Assembly (NCBI GenBank): GCA_020848075.1
Contig: JADLAV010000020.1
Coordinates: 124,001-188,000 of the forward strand
Reading direction: 5' to 3'
DNA length: 64,000 nt
Source: Burkholderiales bacterium
GTDB lineage: Bacteria; Pseudomonadota; Gammaproteobacteria; Burkholderiales; SG8-39
The first letter of the stretch is position 1; each line of letters begins with the position of its first letter. The notes below the pieces were generated by a model that saw nothing but the letters and a program-made list of their open reading frames with translations, was not told the DNA's origin and did not search any database. Shown here piece by piece: positions 8,821-20,569 of this stretch. Made by a program: the position numbers and the translations under genes.

Positions 8821-9658
8821 GTCCGGATCGCCGGATCGCAGCGCCGCGCGCCGGTCCGCCGTCGGGGAACGGCGCCCTGCCGCCGCGCCGGAAAAGCTGC
8901 AGAAGATCCTCGCCGCTGCCGGCGTGGCCTCTCGTCGTACGATCGAGGAGTGGATCGCGGCCGGCCGCATCGAGGTGAACGGCAAGCCAGCGCACATCGG
9001 GCAGCGCGTCGGGCCGAGCGACCGGATCCGCGTCGACGGCCGCGCAATCGAGTTGCGGCATGCCGCCGCGCCGCCGCGGGTGCTCCTCTACAACAAGCCG
9101 GCGGGCGAGATCGTGTCGGCGGCCGATCCGCAAGGCCGCCCGTCCGTGTTCGAGCGCCTGCCCCGGGTGCGCGAGGGCCGCTGGATCGCCGTGGGGCGCC
9201 TGGACTTCAATACGAGCGGTCTCCTCGTCTTCACGACGTCCGGCGAGCTCGCGGCGCGCCTGATGCACCCGCGCTACGGCGTCGAGCGGCAGTACGCGCT
9301 TCGCGTGCTGGGAAGGTTGTCCGAAGAGCAGGTGCGCCAGCTCCTCCGCGGCGTGCTGCTCGAGGACGGGCCTGCGCGCTTCGACACGGTTGCCGACGCG
9401 GGTGGGCAGGGGGTGAACCACTGGTACCACGTCACGTTGCGCGAGGGGCGCAAGCGCGAGGTCCGGCGCATGCTGGAGACGCTCGAGCTCCGCGTGAGCC
9501 GGCTCATTCGCCTGCGCTTCGGCCCGTTCGCGCTGCCACCGGGTCTCAAGCGCGGGGCGTGGCGCGAGCTCGGCGCAGGAGCGCTCGCGCCGATCCTCGC
9601 GGAGCTCCTCCTAGCCCCCGCGCTCGCACCGAAGCATCCATCAGCCCGGCCGCGCTGA
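8705..9658 (+). CDS. rluB: 23S rRNA pseudouridine synthase RluB-type
   Basis: 317 residues. RsuA/RluB/E/F-family enzyme; RluB makes pseudouridine 2605 in 23S rRNA. An S4 RNA-binding domain ([20 protein letters not shown], about 63-105) precedes the catalytic domain, whose aspartate is in [12 protein letters not shown]. The first 60 residues are a Ser/Pro/Arg-rich basic extension. ATG 8705 is taken because GAGGGA lies four bases upstream, and it gives a 116-bp overlap with the end of scpB. A downstream start would shorten the extension without touching any domain. No E. coli-like long C-terminal tail. Confidence 0.9.
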   Translation: MSAPKPRLPSRTPRPRAKRPALARPSDRIPSSRPSSRPRSGSPDRSAARRSAVGERRPAAAPEKLQKILAAAGVASRRTIEEWIAAGRIEVNGKPAHIGQRVGPSDRIRVDGRAIELRHAAAPPRVLLYNKPAGEIVSAADPQGRPSVFERLPRVREGRWIAVGRLDFNTSGLLVFTTSGELAARLMHPRYGVERQYALRVLGRLSEEQVRQLLRGVLLEDGPARFDTVADAGGQGVNHWYHVTLREGRKREVRRMLETLELRVSRLIRLRFGPFALPPGLKRGAWRELGAGALAPILAELLLAPALAPKHPSARPR

Positions 9659-9696
9659 GCGCGGGCCGGCGCGGCTCCGGCGACGCGCGTATCCCG

Positions 9697-9725
9697 TTGT
9701 CTCGTCGAGTTTTCCCTGTTAGAAT
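9697..9725 (+). promoter_or_regulatory. Promoter of the rimP-nusA-infB operon
   Basis: TTGTCT (9697-9702), 17-base spacer, TAGAAT (9720-9725). This predicts a transcript start near 9732, leaving a leader of about 48 bases that holds the hairpin at 9743-9764. Confidence 0.6.
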
Positions 9726-9742
9726 CCGCGTCCGATAAGAGG

Positions 9743-9764
9743 ATGGGCGGCGAGCCCATTTTTT
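9743..9764 (+). terminator. Terminator-like hairpin in the rimP leader (putative attenuator)
   Basis: atgggc (9743-9748), loop ggcga, gcccat (9754-9759), then a run of T to 9764 followed by gttt. The structure sits between the promoter and rimP, so it is placed to attenuate the operon that encodes the termination factor NusA. NusA autoregulation of this operon is known in E. coli; the mechanism here is inferred. Confidence 0.6.
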
Positions 9765-9779
9765 GTTTGTGGCGCGCAG

Positions 9780-10265
9780 ATGAGAGGGATCGAAGCAGTG
9801 CTGGAACAGACCGTTGCCGGGCTCGGATACGAGCTGGTCGACGCCGAGCTGCCGGCCCGGGGACGCCTGGTGCGGGTCTTCATCGACCGCCCGGAAGGCG
9901 TCCGGCGGGACGGCGAAGGCGTCCCCGCGTCGACCGGGCCCACCCAAGGCGGCATCTCGGTCGAGGACTGCGAGCGTGTCAGCCGCCAGCTCGAACGCGT
10001 GCTGACCGTCGCGGGATTCGACTACGACCGGCTGGAGGTCTCCTCGCCGGGGCTCGACCGCGTGCTGAAGACACCGGCCCATTTCCGGCGCTTTGCCGGG
10101 CATGCGGCAGCGCTCCGGCTGCGCGTGCCGATCAGCAACCGGCGCCGCTTCATCGGCGTGGTGCGGGCGGCGACCGAGGCGGGCGTCGAGCTCGAGGTCG
10201 ACGGCGAGCTGATGGCGTTCCCGTTCGCGAACATTGAGAAAGCCCGGCTGGTGCCGAGGCTGTAG
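9780..10265 (+). CDS. rimP: Ribosome maturation factor RimP
   Basis: 161 residues. Assists 30S subunit maturation and sits at the head of the nusA-infB operon as in most bacteria. The N-terminal alpha/beta domain has GYELVDAELPARGRLVRVFIDRP, then SVEDCERVSRQL and the signature LEVSSPGLDRVLKTPAHF (about 83-100), followed by the SH3-like C-terminal domain ending in NIEKARLVPRL. An insert of about 14 residues (EGVRRDGEGVPASTG) lengthens the loop before the SVEDCE helix. ATG 9780; 12 bp before nusA. Confidence 0.95.
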   Translation: MRGIEAVLEQTVAGLGYELVDAELPARGRLVRVFIDRPEGVRRDGEGVPASTGPTQGGISVEDCERVSRQLERVLTVAGFDYDRLEVSSPGLDRVLKTPAHFRRFAGHAAALRLRVPISNRRRFIGVVRAATEAGVELEVDGELMAFPFANIEKARLVPRL

Positions 10266-10277
10266 GAGACTGGAAAG

Positions 10278-11756
10278 ATGAGCCGCGAATTGCTCTTGCT
10301 GGTCGATGCGTTGGCGCGCGAGAAGAACGTGCCCAAGGACATCGTCTTCGGCGCGCTCGAGATGGCGCTCGGCTCGGCCACCAAGAAGCGCTTCGGCGAG
10401 GACGTGGAAGTCCGGGTGGCGATCGACCGCAACACCGGGGACTACGAGTCGTTCCGGCGCTGGCAGGTCGTGGCGGACGACGCGGTGGAGTTTCCCGGCC
10501 ATCAGATCGCGCTCTCCGAGGCGCTCAAGCAGTACTCTGACGTCCAGGTCGAGGACTACATCGAGGAGCCGCTCGAGCCGGTCGAATTCGGCCGCATCGG
10601 CGCGCAGGCCGCGAAGCAGGTCATCCTGCAGAAGATCCGCGATGCCGAGCGCGAGCAGATCCTGCAGGACTTCCTCGCGCGCAACGACAAGCTCGTGACC
10701 GGCACGATCAAGCGCATGGAGCGCGGCAACGCGATCATCGAGTCGGGCCGGGTCGAGGCGGTCCTGCCCCGCGACCAGATGATCCCGAAGGAGAACCTGC
10801 GCGTCGGCGATCGCTGCCGTGCCTACCTGCTGAAGATCGACCGGACGCTCCGCGGTCCGCAGCTGGTGCTGTCGCGCACCGCGCCGGAATTCATCATCGA
10901 GCTCTTCCGCCTCGAGGTGCCCGAGATCGAGGAGGGGCTGCTCGAGATCAAGTCGGCGGCGCGCGATCCCGGGGTGCGCGCGAAGATCGGGGTCTACACC
11001 ACGGATCGACGCATCGATCCGATCGGCACCTGCGTCGGCATGCGCGGCTCGCGCGTGCAGGCGGTCACGCAGGAGCTCGCCGGCGAGCGCGTCGACATCG
11101 TGCTCTGGTCGGCCGACCCCGCGCAATTCGTGATCGGCGCGCTGGCGCCAGCGGAGGTGATGTCGATCGTCGTCGACGAGGAGAAGCACTCGATGGACGT
11201 GGTGGTTGACGAGGAGAACCTCGCGATCGCCATCGGGCGTTCGGGCCAGAACGTCCGCCTTGCCTCGGAGCTCACCGGCTGGCAGATCAACCTCATGACC
11301 GAGGAGGAGAGCCAGAAGAAGACCGAGGAGGAGACGGCCGTGAACCGGCAGCTCTTCATGGAGAAGCTCGACGTCGACCAGGACGTCGCCGACGCGCTCG
11401 TCCAGGAGGGCTTCTCGACGCTCGAGGAGGTCGCCTACGTGCCGGTGAGCGAGCTGCTCGAGATCGAGGGGTTCGACGAGGCGGTCGTGAACGAGCTGCG
11501 CTCCCGGGCCCGCGACGCGCTGCTCGTGCAGGCGATCCGCAGCGAGGAGAGCATCGAGAACGTCGACCCGGAGCTGCTGCAGCTGGAGGGCATGGACAGC
11601 GAGCTCGCCGCGAAGCTCGCGCAGAACGGCGTGCGCACCCGCGACGACCTGGCCGATCTGGCGGTCGACGATCTCGTGGAGCTCACGCAGATGGACGCGG
11701 AGCGCGCGAAGGCGCTGATCATGAAGGCGCGCGCGCATTGGTTTGCAGAGGAGTGA
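10278..11756 (+). CDS. nusA: Transcription termination/antitermination factor NusA
   Basis: 492 residues. RNA polymerase-binding factor controlling pausing, termination and antitermination. Domain order: N-terminal RNAP-binding domain ([19 protein letters not shown], 1-125), S1 domain ([16 protein letters not shown], about 135-200), two KH domains ([25 protein letters not shown] and [12 protein letters not shown], about 232-340), then two C-terminal acidic repeats with helix-hairpin-helix patterns ([17 protein letters not shown] and [16 protein letters not shown]) that contact the alpha subunit CTD in Gammaproteobacteria. Full length. Its own leader hairpin may respond to NusA level. Confidence 0.97.
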   Translation: MSRELLLLVDALAREKNVPKDIVFGALEMALGSATKKRFGEDVEVRVAIDRNTGDYESFRRWQVVADDAVEFPGHQIALSEALKQYSDVQVEDYIEEPLEPVEFGRIGAQAAKQVILQKIRDAEREQILQDFLARNDKLVTGTIKRMERGNAIIESGRVEAVLPRDQMIPKENLRVGDRCRAYLLKIDRTLRGPQLVLSRTAPEFIIELFRLEVPEIEEGLLEIKSAARDPGVRAKIGVYTTDRRIDPIGTCVGMRGSRVQAVTQELAGERVDIVLWSADPAQFVIGALAPAEVMSIVVDEEKHSMDVVVDEENLAIAIGRSGQNVRLASELTGWQINLMTEEESQKKTEEETAVNRQLFMEKLDVDQDVADALVQEGFSTLEEVAYVPVSELLEIEGFDEAVVNELRSRARDALLVQAIRSEESIENVDPELLQLEGMDSELAAKLAQNGVRTRDDLADLAVDDLVELTQMDAERAKALIMKARAHWFAEE

Positions 11757-11766
11757 GGTAGCACGC

Positions 11767-14292
<2,526 letters not shown>

Positions 14293-14320
14293 CGGCGCGC
14301 GGCTGGAAGGACGTGACACC

Positions 14321-14689
14321 GTGAGGAGCACGCCCAGAACCCGGCGCGTCGCCGACCAGATCCAGCGCGAGCTCGCCGAGATCATCCGCGAGGACCTGAA
14401 GGATCCGCGCGTCCGGATGGTCACCGTGACCGGCGTCGAGGTCACGACGGATCTCGCGCACGCCAAGGTCTACTTCAGCGCGCTCGCCGATGCGGCCGAG
14501 CTCGCGGAGATCGGCGCCGGTTTGCGCCGTGCGAGGGGGTTCCTGCGCTCCGGACTCGGGCGCCGGATGCGCATCCACAATATCCCCGAGCTCAGCTTCG
14601 TGCACGACGCGTCGGTGGAGCAGGGCGTGCGGCTCTCGCGCCTCATCGACGAGGCCGTTGCCGGATCGCGCGGCGGGGACGCCGAGTAG
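14321..14689 (+). CDS. rbfA: 30S ribosome-binding factor A
   Basis: 122 residues. KH-fold factor binding pre-30S near 16S helix 1, needed for late maturation and cold adaptation. Motifs: RTRRVADQIQRELAEIIREDLKDPRV at the N-terminus, VTVTGVEVTTDLAHAKVYFS and LRRRMRIHNIPELSFVHD-type C-terminal residues. GTG start at 14321, 28 bp after infB. Its place between infB and truB is the standard order. Confidence 0.95.
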   Translation: MRSTPRTRRVADQIQRELAEIIREDLKDPRVRMVTVTGVEVTTDLAHAKVYFSALADAAELAEIGAGLRRARGFLRSGLGRRMRIHNIPELSFVHDASVEQGVRLSRLIDEAVAGSRGGDAE

Positions 14690-14710
14690 CGACCCGCCCG
14701 GCAGGACGCA

Positions 14711-15661
14711 ATGGCGTCGGGCAACCGGTCGCACGGCAACGAGCGGCGCGGCGTGCATGGCGTGCTCTTGCTCGACAAGCCCGCAGGGATCTCGTCGAAC
14801 CACGCGGTGCAGGCAGCGAAGCGGCTGTACGCGGCAGAGCGGGTCGGTCACACCGGAACCCTCGACCCGCTCGCCACGGGGCTCCTCGTGCTGGCGCTCG
14901 GCGAGGCCACCAAGTTCACCACGGCATTGCTGGCATCGGACAAGTGCTACGACGCAACCCTGGGGCTCGGCGCGACCACGAGCACCGGCGACGCCGAGGG
15001 CGAGGTGCTCGCGCGGAGCGAGGTGACGGTCACGCGGCCGGACCTCGAGCGCGTGTTGCGGGAGTTCATCGGCGAGATCGATCAGGTCCCGCCGATGCAC
15101 TCCGCGCTGAAGAAGGACGGGCGCCCGCTGTATGCCTACGCGCGCGCGGGCGTGACGGTGGCGAGACCGCCGCGGCGGGTTGTCGTTCACGCGCTCGATC
15201 TCGTCGCCTGCGACGGTGACGAAGTCAGGCTGCGGGTCCGGGTCGGGAAAGGCACCTATGTCCGGACGCTTGCCGAGGACATCGGGCGGCGGCTCGGGTG
15301 CGGTGCGCACCTTGCGGCGCTGCGGCGCACGCATGTTGGCCGGTTCCGTCTCGCCGACGCCGTGACGCTCGCTGCGCTCGAGAGGGCTTCGGCCGCGGAA
15401 CGGGACGGGTTGCTGCGGCCGGTGGACGCAATGCTCGCAGACCTGCCCGAAGCGACGCTCGGGCCCGAGGCGGCGGGCCGATTCGTGCACGGGCAGGAGG
15501 TCGAGGCGGCCGGTGACAGCGGCGCGGTGCGGGTCTACGGGCCGGAAGGAGCTTTCCTGGGGCTCGGGCAGCGCACCGAGGGGCGGTTGCGGCCGGAGCG
15601 CCTCGTGGCGGCGGCGGCCGGCGCGCGGCTTGTGGAACGCCGTGAGCCGCGTGTAAAATAG
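14711..15661 (+). CDS. truB: tRNA pseudouridine-55 synthase TruB
   Basis: 316 residues. Makes pseudouridine 55 in the T arm of most tRNAs. [18 protein letters not shown] begins the catalytic domain, and the catalytic Asp is in [15 protein letters not shown]. Also present are the [21 protein letters not shown] motif and the [12 protein letters not shown] segment. The C-terminal PUA-like region ends in [11 protein letters not shown]. Its last codons overlap the promoter-like sequence for rpsO. Confidence 0.96.
   Translation: MASGNRSHGNERRGVHGVLLLDKPAGISSNHAVQAAKRLYAAERVGHTGTLDPLATGLLVLALGEATKFTTALLASDKCYDATLGLGATTSTGDAEGEVLARSEVTVTRPDLERVLREFIGEIDQVPPMHSALKKDGRPLYAYARAGVTVARPPRRVVVHALDLVACDGDEVRLRVRVGKGTYVRTLAEDIGRRLGCGAHLAALRRTHVGRFRLADAVTLAALERASAAERDGLLRPVDAMLADLPEATLGPEAAGRFVHGQEVEAAGDSGAVRVYGPEGAFLGLGQRTEGRLRPERLVAAAAGARLVERREPRVK
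15630..15659 (+). promoter_or_regulatory. Putative internal promoter for rpsO
   Basis: TTGTGG (15630-15635), 18-base spacer, TAAAAT (15654-15659), lying in the last codons of truB, 33 bp upstream of the rpsO start. Consensus-based call. Confidence 0.45.
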
Positions 15662-15692
15662 CGAGTTTCCGAGAAGAGCCGAGCGCGAGGAA

Positions 15693-15962
15693 ATGCCGAC
15701 CACCACCGCCGAGAAGGCGAAGATCATCGATACGCACCGGCGCAAGCCGGGCGACACCGGTTCCCCCGAGGTCCAGATCGCGCTGCTGACCGCGCGCATC
15801 AACGGGCTCGCGGATCACTTCAAGTCCCACGTCAAGGACCATCACTCGCGGCGCGGGCTCCTCAAGATGGTCAGCCAGCGGCGTCGCATGCTGGACTATC
15901 TGAAGCGCACCGACGTCGAGAACTACCGCAAGCTGATCGACCAGCTTGGATTGCGCAAGTAA
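15693..15962 (+). CDS. rpsO: 30S ribosomal protein S15
   Basis: 89 residues, exactly the family length. S15 binds the 16S central domain junction and represses its own mRNA in E. coli. Sequence features: [37 protein letters not shown] and the C-terminal [30 protein letters not shown] 15693 preceded by GCGAGGAA. A strong terminator follows immediately. Confidence 0.98.
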   Translation: MPTTTAEKAKIIDTHRRKPGDTGSPEVQIALLTARINGLADHFKSHVKDHHSRRGLLKMVSQRRRMLDYLKRTDVENYRKLIDQLGLRK

Positions 15963-15970
15963 CCTCCACC

Positions 15971-16004
15971 AACGCCCACTTGGCACCGCCAGTGGGCGTT
16001 TTGA
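15971..16004 (+). terminator. Rho-independent terminator after rpsO
   Basis: Arms aacgcccact (15971-15980) and agtgggcgtt (15991-16000) are perfect complements, with an inner ggc/gcc pair. They are followed by a short T stretch (gtttt). The hairpin ends or thins transcription between rpsO and pnp. Confidence 0.85.
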
Positions 16005-16097
16005 CGAAGAGCACTCCCTCCCGCCTTCCCCGCTAGAGTCGTGACACCGGCCCGGGCCGGGGATCGCCGCGGCGGCCTTTGAGCAAAGGAGCTGGCG

Positions 16098-18203
16098 TTG
16101 AACCCCATTCGCAAGACTTTCACCTACGGCGAGCACCAGGTAACGCTCGAGACCGGCGAGATCGCCCGTCAGGCGGGCGGCGCGGCCGTCGTGACGATGG
16201 ACGACACGGTCGTGCTCTGCACGGTCGTCGGTTCGAAGGCGCCGCGCCCCGGCGCCGACTTTCTCCCGCTCACCGTCGATTACGTCGAGAAGACGTACGC
16301 CGCCGGGCGCATCCCGGGCGGCTTTTTCAAGCGCGAGGGCCGGCCCTCGGAAAAGGAGGTGCTGACCTCGCGCCTCATCGACCGGCCGATCCGCCCGCTC
16401 TTTCCCGACGGCTTCTACCACGAGGTCCAGGTCGTCGCGATGGTGCTGTCGCTCAACCCCGAGATCGACCCCGACATCCCGGCCATGATCGGGGTGTCCG
16501 CGGCGCTGACGCTGTCCGGAATTCCGTTCAATGGCCCGATCGGCGCGGCGCGCGTCGGCTACGTGAACGGCGGGTACGTCATGAATCCGACAGCGACGCA
16601 GCTGCGCGAAAGCGGCCTCAACCTCGTCGTCGCCGGGACCGAGCATGCCGTGCTGATGGTGGAGTCCGAGGCGCTGCAGCTCTCCGAGGAGGTGATGCTC
16701 GGCGCGGTGGTGTTCGGACACCAGCAGATGCAGGCGGCGGTCCAGGCGATCCTCGCGCTGGCGGACGAGGCCGGAAAGCCGGCGTGGGCCTGGCAGGCTC
16801 CGGAGAAGGACGCCACGCTGCAAGAGCGGATCGTGGGGATGGCCGAGGCGGACCTGCGCGCGGCGTTCGAGATCAAGCAGAAGCAGGTCCGGAGCCAGCG
16901 CCTGGCGGAGATCGAGACGCGCGTGCTGGAGGCCGTCGTCCAGGGCGAGAACGCGCCCGACGCCAATGCCGTGAAGGACATCCTCTTCGGGCTCGAGGCG
17001 AAGATCGTCCGGTCGCAGATCCTGGACGGCGAGCCGCGCATCGATGGCCGGGACACCCGCACGGTGCGGCCGATCACGATCCGCACCGGCGTGCTGCCGC
17101 GCGCGCACGGCTCTGCGCTCTTCACGCGCGGCGAGACCCAGGCGCTCGTGACGGCGACGCTCGGCACGGGCCGCGACGAGCAGATCATCGACGCGCTTGC
17201 GGGCGAGTATCGCGAGCGCTTCATGCTCCACTACAACATGCCTCCCTACGCCACCGGCGAAACCGGGCGCATGGGCTCGCCCAAGCGCCGCGAAGTGGGT
17301 CATGGGCGTCTTGCCAAGCGCGCGCTCGCGGCGGTCCTGCCGGCTGCCGAGGAGTTCGCCTACTCGATCCGGGTGGTGTCGGAGATCACCGAGTCGAACG
17401 GCTCGAGCTCGATGGCCTCCGTCTGCGGCGGGAGCCTCGCGCTGATGGATGCCGGGGTCCCGCTCAAGGCGCACGTGGCAGGCATCGCGATGGGCCTCAT
17501 CAAGGAGGGCAACCGGTTCGCGGTGCTCTCCGACATCCTCGGCGACGAGGATCATCTCGGCGACATGGACTTCAAGGTGGCCGGCACCGAGCACGGCGTG
17601 ACCGCGCTGCAGATGGACATCAAGATCGAGGGCATCACCAAGGAGATCATGCAGGTCGCGCTCGCGCAGGCGCGAGCGGGGCGCCTGCACATCCTCGGGC
17701 TGATGCGGCAGACGCTGGAGACCTCGCGCGCCGAGATCTCGAGCTACGCGCCGCGCATCATCAAGATCAAGATCAATCCGGAGAAGATCCGCGACGTCAT
17801 CGGCAAGGGCGGCGTGGTGGTCCGCGCGCTGCAGGAGGAGACCGGGACGACGATCGAGATCGCCGACGACGGCACGATCAGCATCGCGTGCGTGAGCTCG
17901 GAGGGCGGCGAGGCGGCTAAGCGCAGGATCGAGGAGATCACGCAGGAAGTCGAGGTCGGGCGCGTCTACGACGGCACGGTGCTCAAGCTGCTCGACTTCG
18001 GCGCGATCGTCCAGGTGCTGCCCGGCAAGGACGGTCTGCTGCACATCTCCCAGATCAGCCAGCAGCGCGTGAACAACGTCTCGGACTTCCTCAAGGAGGG
18101 CCAGCAGGTGAAGGTGAAGGTCCTCGAGGCGGACGAGAAGGGCCGGTTGCGGCTGTCGATGAAGGCCGTGACCGAGGCCGAAGCCACCGCCTCGGCGAGC
18201 TGA
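16098..18203 (+). CDS. pnp: Polyribonucleotide nucleotidyltransferase (PNPase)
   Basis: 701 residues. Phosphorolytic 3'-5' exoribonuclease and degradosome component. Two RNase PH domains ([28 protein letters not shown] in the first; [19 protein letters not shown] and [25 protein letters not shown] in the second) flank the alpha-helical domain. They are followed by a KH domain ([20 protein letters not shown]) and an S1 domain ([31 protein letters not shown]). TTG start at 16098, after an AAAGGAG ribosome binding site. The rpsO-pnp pairing is universal in Proteobacteria and usually subject to RNase III/PNPase autocontrol. Confidence 0.97.
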   Translation: MNPIRKTFTYGEHQVTLETGEIARQAGGAAVVTMDDTVVLCTVVGSKAPRPGADFLPLTVDYVEKTYAAGRIPGGFFKREGRPSEKEVLTSRLIDRPIRPLFPDGFYHEVQVVAMVLSLNPEIDPDIPAMIGVSAALTLSGIPFNGPIGAARVGYVNGGYVMNPTATQLRESGLNLVVAGTEHAVLMVESEALQLSEEVMLGAVVFGHQQMQAAVQAILALADEAGKPAWAWQAPEKDATLQERIVGMAEADLRAAFEIKQKQVRSQRLAEIETRVLEAVVQGENAPDANAVKDILFGLEAKIVRSQILDGEPRIDGRDTRTVRPITIRTGVLPRAHGSALFTRGETQALVTATLGTGRDEQIIDALAGEYRERFMLHYNMPPYATGETGRMGSPKRREVGHGRLAKRALAAVLPAAEEFAYSIRVVSEITESNGSSSMASVCGGSLALMDAGVPLKAHVAGIAMGLIKEGNRFAVLSDILGDEDHLGDMDFKVAGTEHGVTALQMDIKIEGITKEIMQVALAQARAGRLHILGLMRQTLETSRAEISSYAPRIIKIKINPEKIRDVIGKGGVVVRALQEETGTTIEIADDGTISIACVSSEGGEAAKRRIEEITQEVEVGRVYDGTVLKLLDFGAIVQVLPGKDGLLHISQISQQRVNNVSDFLKEGQQVKVKVLEADEKGRLRLSMKAVTEAEATASAS

Positions 18204-18231
18204 CGCGGCAGAGGGCGCGGCGCGCCGCCGC

Positions 18232-18375
18232 GTCATCCCCGCAAACGCGGGGATCCAGCCATCCCCGCGTAGGCGGGAAGCCCGTCATCCCCGCGCAGGC
18301 GGGGATCCAGCCGGTCGTGATGTCGGAAGTTTGCGTGGATCCCCGATTTTGCGCCGTCGGCGCGCTCGGGGATGA
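18232..18375. repeat. REP-like palindromic repeat cluster between pnp and dksA
   Basis: Full units gtcatccccgc...gcggggatccag at 18232-18258 and 18284-18310, a partial unit at about 18260-18282, and an inverted relative with ggatcccc...ggggatgac arms at 18336-18375. Same family as 2241-2267. It sits between the convergent ends of pnp and dksA and could terminate both. Confidence 0.75.
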
Positions 18376-18392
18376 CCGGCGCTACGCGCGGG

Positions 18393-18818
18393 TCACTTCG
18401 CTACCTGGCGCTCGCGCATCTCGTCGAGCGTCTTGCAGTCGATGCAGAGCGAGGCCGTCGGGCGGGCGGTGAGGCGCTCCAGGCCGATCTCGGCCCCGCA
18501 CGAATCGCAGTAGCCGTATTCGTCGACGTCGATCTTCTGGATGGTCTCGTTGATCTTCTTGATGAGCTTGCGCTCGCGGTCGCGGTTGCGCAGCTCGAGT
18601 GCGATGTCGGATTCCTGGGTGGCGCGGTCGTTCGGATCGGCGAAAATGGTGGCCTCGTCCTGCATCGTGTGGACGGTGCGCTCGATGTCCGCCGAGAGCT
18701 CGTCCCGGAGCGACTCGAGCATCGTTCGAAAGTGGGTTCGCTGCCGCAGGCTCATGTACTGCTCGCCCTTCTGCGGCACGTAGGGTGCGGCCGTCTTGCG
18801 CAGCGTTTCAATCGGCAT
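18393..18818 (-). CDS. dksA: RNA polymerase-binding transcription factor DksA
   Basis: 141 residues. Zinc-finger coiled-coil protein that enters the RNAP secondary channel and works with ppGpp. The coiled-coil tip region reads EATIFADPNDRATQESDIALELRNRDRERKL, and the zinc finger is CDSCG...CIDC. The last Cys set has the classical four cysteines. ATG 18818 (MPIETLRKT) is used, since extension further upstream reads through the tRNA region. It is divergent from the tRNA operon, whose promoter has a GC-rich discriminator of the kind DksA/ppGpp represses. Confidence 0.95.
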   Translation of the reverse strand: MPIETLRKTAAPYVPQKGEQYMSLRQRTHFRTMLESLRDELSADIERTVHTMQDEATIFADPNDRATQESDIALELRNRDRERKLIKKINETIQKIDVDEYGYCDSCGAEIGLERLTARPTASLCIDCKTLDEMRERQVAK

Positions 18819-18906
18819 GTCGCGCTCTTCTCTTGCGAAACGAAGGCGCCTAGATACCAGGAAAAGGGGGGGAGAGCAAGCAAAAATCGCGCGAATTTTC
18901 ATCGCG

Positions 18907-18935
18907 TTGACCCTGTCGGGCCCGCCGCGTAAACT
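18907..18935 (+). promoter_or_regulatory. Promoter of the tRNA-Pro/Arg/His operon
   Basis: TTGACC (18907-18912), 17-base spacer, TAAACT (18930-18935), then the GC-rich discriminator acgtcgc before tRNA-Pro at 18945. Strong consensus match. A GC-rich discriminator is the hallmark of stringent stable-RNA promoters. Confidence 0.7.
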
Positions 18936-18944
18936 ACGTCGCCC

Positions 18945-19021
<77 letters not shown>

Positions 19022-19078
19022 GTTCGTCGCGGCCCTTCGGCGATTCGTTCGGCGATGGGAACGCGGGCGCCCGGCAAC

Positions 19079-19155
19079 GTGCCCGTAGCTCAACCGGATA
19101 GAGCATCAGCCTTCTAAGCTGACGGTTGTGGGTTCGAGTCCCTCCGGGCACGCCA
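19079..19155 (+). tRNA. tRNA-Arg (anticodon TCT)
   Basis: 77 nt with encoded CCA. Acceptor GTGCCCG/CGGGCAC, anticodon stem TCAGC/GCTGA around loop CTTCTAA, and T arm with GTTCGAGTC. It lies 57 bp after tRNA-Pro. Confidence 0.97.
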
Positions 19156-19173
19156 GAACTCGCGTGCGGCAGC

Positions 19174-19249
19174 GGTGGCGGTAGCTCAAAGGTAGAGTCC
19201 CGGATTGTGATTCCGGTTGTTGTGGGTTCGAGTCCCATCCGCCACCCCA
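19174..19249 (+). tRNA. tRNA-His (anticodon GTG), left boundary of the island
   Basis: 76 nt with the extra 5' G (-1) opposite C73 that is specific to tRNA-His, and encoded CCA. Acceptor GTGGCGG/CCGCCAC, anticodon loop TTGTGAT in a CCGGA/TTCCGG context. Bases 19200-19249 are repeated exactly at 24609-24658, so the 3' half of this gene was restored by the incoming island. Confidence 0.97.
19200..19249 (+). other. attL: 3' half of tRNA-His
   Basis: 50-bp segment identical to 24609-24658. Identity breaks at 19199 and 19250. It runs from the anticodon stem to the CCA end, the usual attB position for tRNA-targeting tyrosine recombinases. Confidence 0.92.
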
Positions 19250-19282
19250 CAATTCAAGCACTTGGGAGCGGCCCGCGGCGCC

Positions 19283-19313
19283 GTTTCCAAAGATGATCGG
19301 ATTTGCCAAAGAT
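19283..19313 (+). repeat. Arm-type-like repeats near attL
   Basis: gtttccaaagatga (19283-19296) and ttgccaaagatca (about 19303-19315) share the core ccaaagat (19287-19294 and 19306-19313), 19 bp apart. The same 14-mer recurs at 24507-24520 near attR. The second copy covers the integrase stop codon. Placement fits recombinase arm sites. Confidence 0.5.
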
Positions 19314-20326
19314 CAGCGCAGCGGCGTGACCTTCGCGACGCCGCGACGGTAGTGCCGCGCGGTCGTCGAAGCCTCCTCGTGGCCGAGGAGCTCCTGCGCG
19401 CGCGCAAGCGAAGACGCGTCGCTCGCCGCCTTCGCGCGGATGTCGTTCTCGCGGAACCGGCCGCCGCCGGCATTCACGAATTCGCTCATCGCGCGCGCCC
19501 ACGCGGCGCGGAATCCCTGCGACGTCATGCGGCCGCCGTGCCGCGCCGGGAACAGCGCGAGCTTCTTCACGTCGCCCTGCGCGGCGACGATCGCGTCGAG
19601 GACGATGCGCAGCCCCCACGACCAGCGAAAGCGCATCCGCCTTCGCGTCTTGCCGGTGACGAGCTCGAGGCCGCGGTCGGTAATGTTCGCCGGCGTGAGC
19701 CGCAGGAGATCGCCCTGGCGAAGGCCCGTGATCCGCTTGAGCAGGATGTAGCGGCGCATCCAGGCCGGCGCAAACGCCTTGCCGAACCGCACGAGCTGCG
19801 CCGTCTCGACGTACTGGCGCCGCGGCGATTCGGCGTTGCGTCGTACGCCATAACAAGGATTCAGCGCGATCTGCGGCCACTCGTCGCGCCGCATCGCCCA
19901 CGCGTACGCGGAGGAGAGGAGGGCGATTTCCCGGTTCGCCCGAACGGGCGCCGGCAGACCATTCTTGTCGTTGCGCTTGTTGAGATAGCTCTTGACGTGG
20001 CGAGACGTCAGCAGATGCGCGGCGGTCCGGCCTAGCACGAGCTTGAGCCCCCGCACTTCCGCCTCGTTGTCGTCCAAAGTCCGCTTCGACCGTCTGCCGA
20101 CCCGAACGAGGCGCTCGCATTCCTCGAGGAAGTCGTCGAGCAACTTGGCTACTGTCCCGTCGCGGCTCTTGCCTTCGGAGAGCTCGAGCCACCTCTCCTT
20201 CGCCTGGCGGTTCCATGCCTTGCCGAGCTTGTGCCACTTCCCGGCGTGATCGACGTAGAAGTGCCCGCCGCGGTGGAGGTAGACGCGATCGGGAAGGTGG
20301 TGGTTCTTCTTACGCCTGCCGGCCAT
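19313..20326 (-). CDS. Tyrosine recombinase (island integrase)
   Basis: 337 residues. The N-terminal part (about 1-50, YLHRGGHFYVDHAGKWHKLG) resembles an arm-type DNA-binding domain. A SAM-like core-binding domain spans about 56-150, and the catalytic domain runs from about 170. Catalytic residues: Arg203 (TGLRQGDLL), Arg297, His316 (LLGHEEAS) and Tyr326 (TTARHYRR). The first residue of the usual HxxR box is Asn294 (NDIRAK) where His is commonest. The stop lies 64 bp from tRNA-His, and the start overlaps the DUF4224 gene by 17 bp. Likely catalyses integration at the tRNA-His 3' end. It looks intact; activity is unproven given the Asn. Confidence 0.92.
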   Translation of the reverse strand: MAGRRKKNHHLPDRVYLHRGGHFYVDHAGKWHKLGKAWNRQAKERWLELSEGKSRDGTVAKLLDDFLEECERLVRVGRRSKRTLDDNEAEVRGLKLVLGRTAAHLLTSRHVKSYLNKRNDKNGLPAPVRANREIALLSSAYAWAMRRDEWPQIALNPCYGVRRNAESPRRQYVETAQLVRFGKAFAPAWMRRYILLKRITGLRQGDLLRLTPANITDRGLELVTGKTRRRMRFRWSWGLRIVLDAIVAAQGDVKKLALFPARHGGRMTSQGFRAAWARAMSEFVNAGGGRFRENDIRAKAASDASSLARAQELLGHEEASTTARHYRRGVAKVTPLR

Positions 20327-20552
20327 GGGCAGCCCGCCGATCGAAGACGGAGAAGTCGGGTTCGCTCGCCGGATCGTCTTCCGGATTGCGACCGGCCAGG
20401 CGCTCCTCCACCGCCCGCCGCGACACGCATATCTTACCCAGGCCGTCGACCGCGAACGGGATTCGCATAGCGCGCAGTGCGCGCTCCTGCGCGGGCCGGG
20501 TCTTCTTGCCCGTGAGCTCCACGACCTCGTCGCGCGTAAGTCGAATGCTCAT
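20310..20552 (-). CDS. DUF4224 domain-containing protein
   Basis: 80 residues. MSIRLTRDEVVELTGKKTRP opens a helix-turn-helix-like segment, followed by QERALRAMRIPF and a basic C-terminus. Small DUF4224 proteins are typically found directly upstream of phage or island tyrosine recombinase genes; their role is unknown and an excisionase-like or regulatory function is only a guess from position. Here the gene overlaps the integrase start by 17 bp, so the two are translationally coupled. ATG 20552 was chosen as the start matching the domain. Confidence 0.8.
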   Translation of the reverse strand: MSIRLTRDEVVELTGKKTRPAQERALRAMRIPFAVDGLGKICVSRRAVEERLAGRNPEDDPASEPDFSVFDRRAAHGRQA

Positions 20553-20569
20553 CGTGGCGTCTGTCTTGA

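Noticed and set aside
15225..18236. 1003-codon minus-strand frame opposite truB-rpsO-pnp
   Set aside because: Arg/His/Leu-rich shadow with no family features, fully opposite three certain genes and a terminator.
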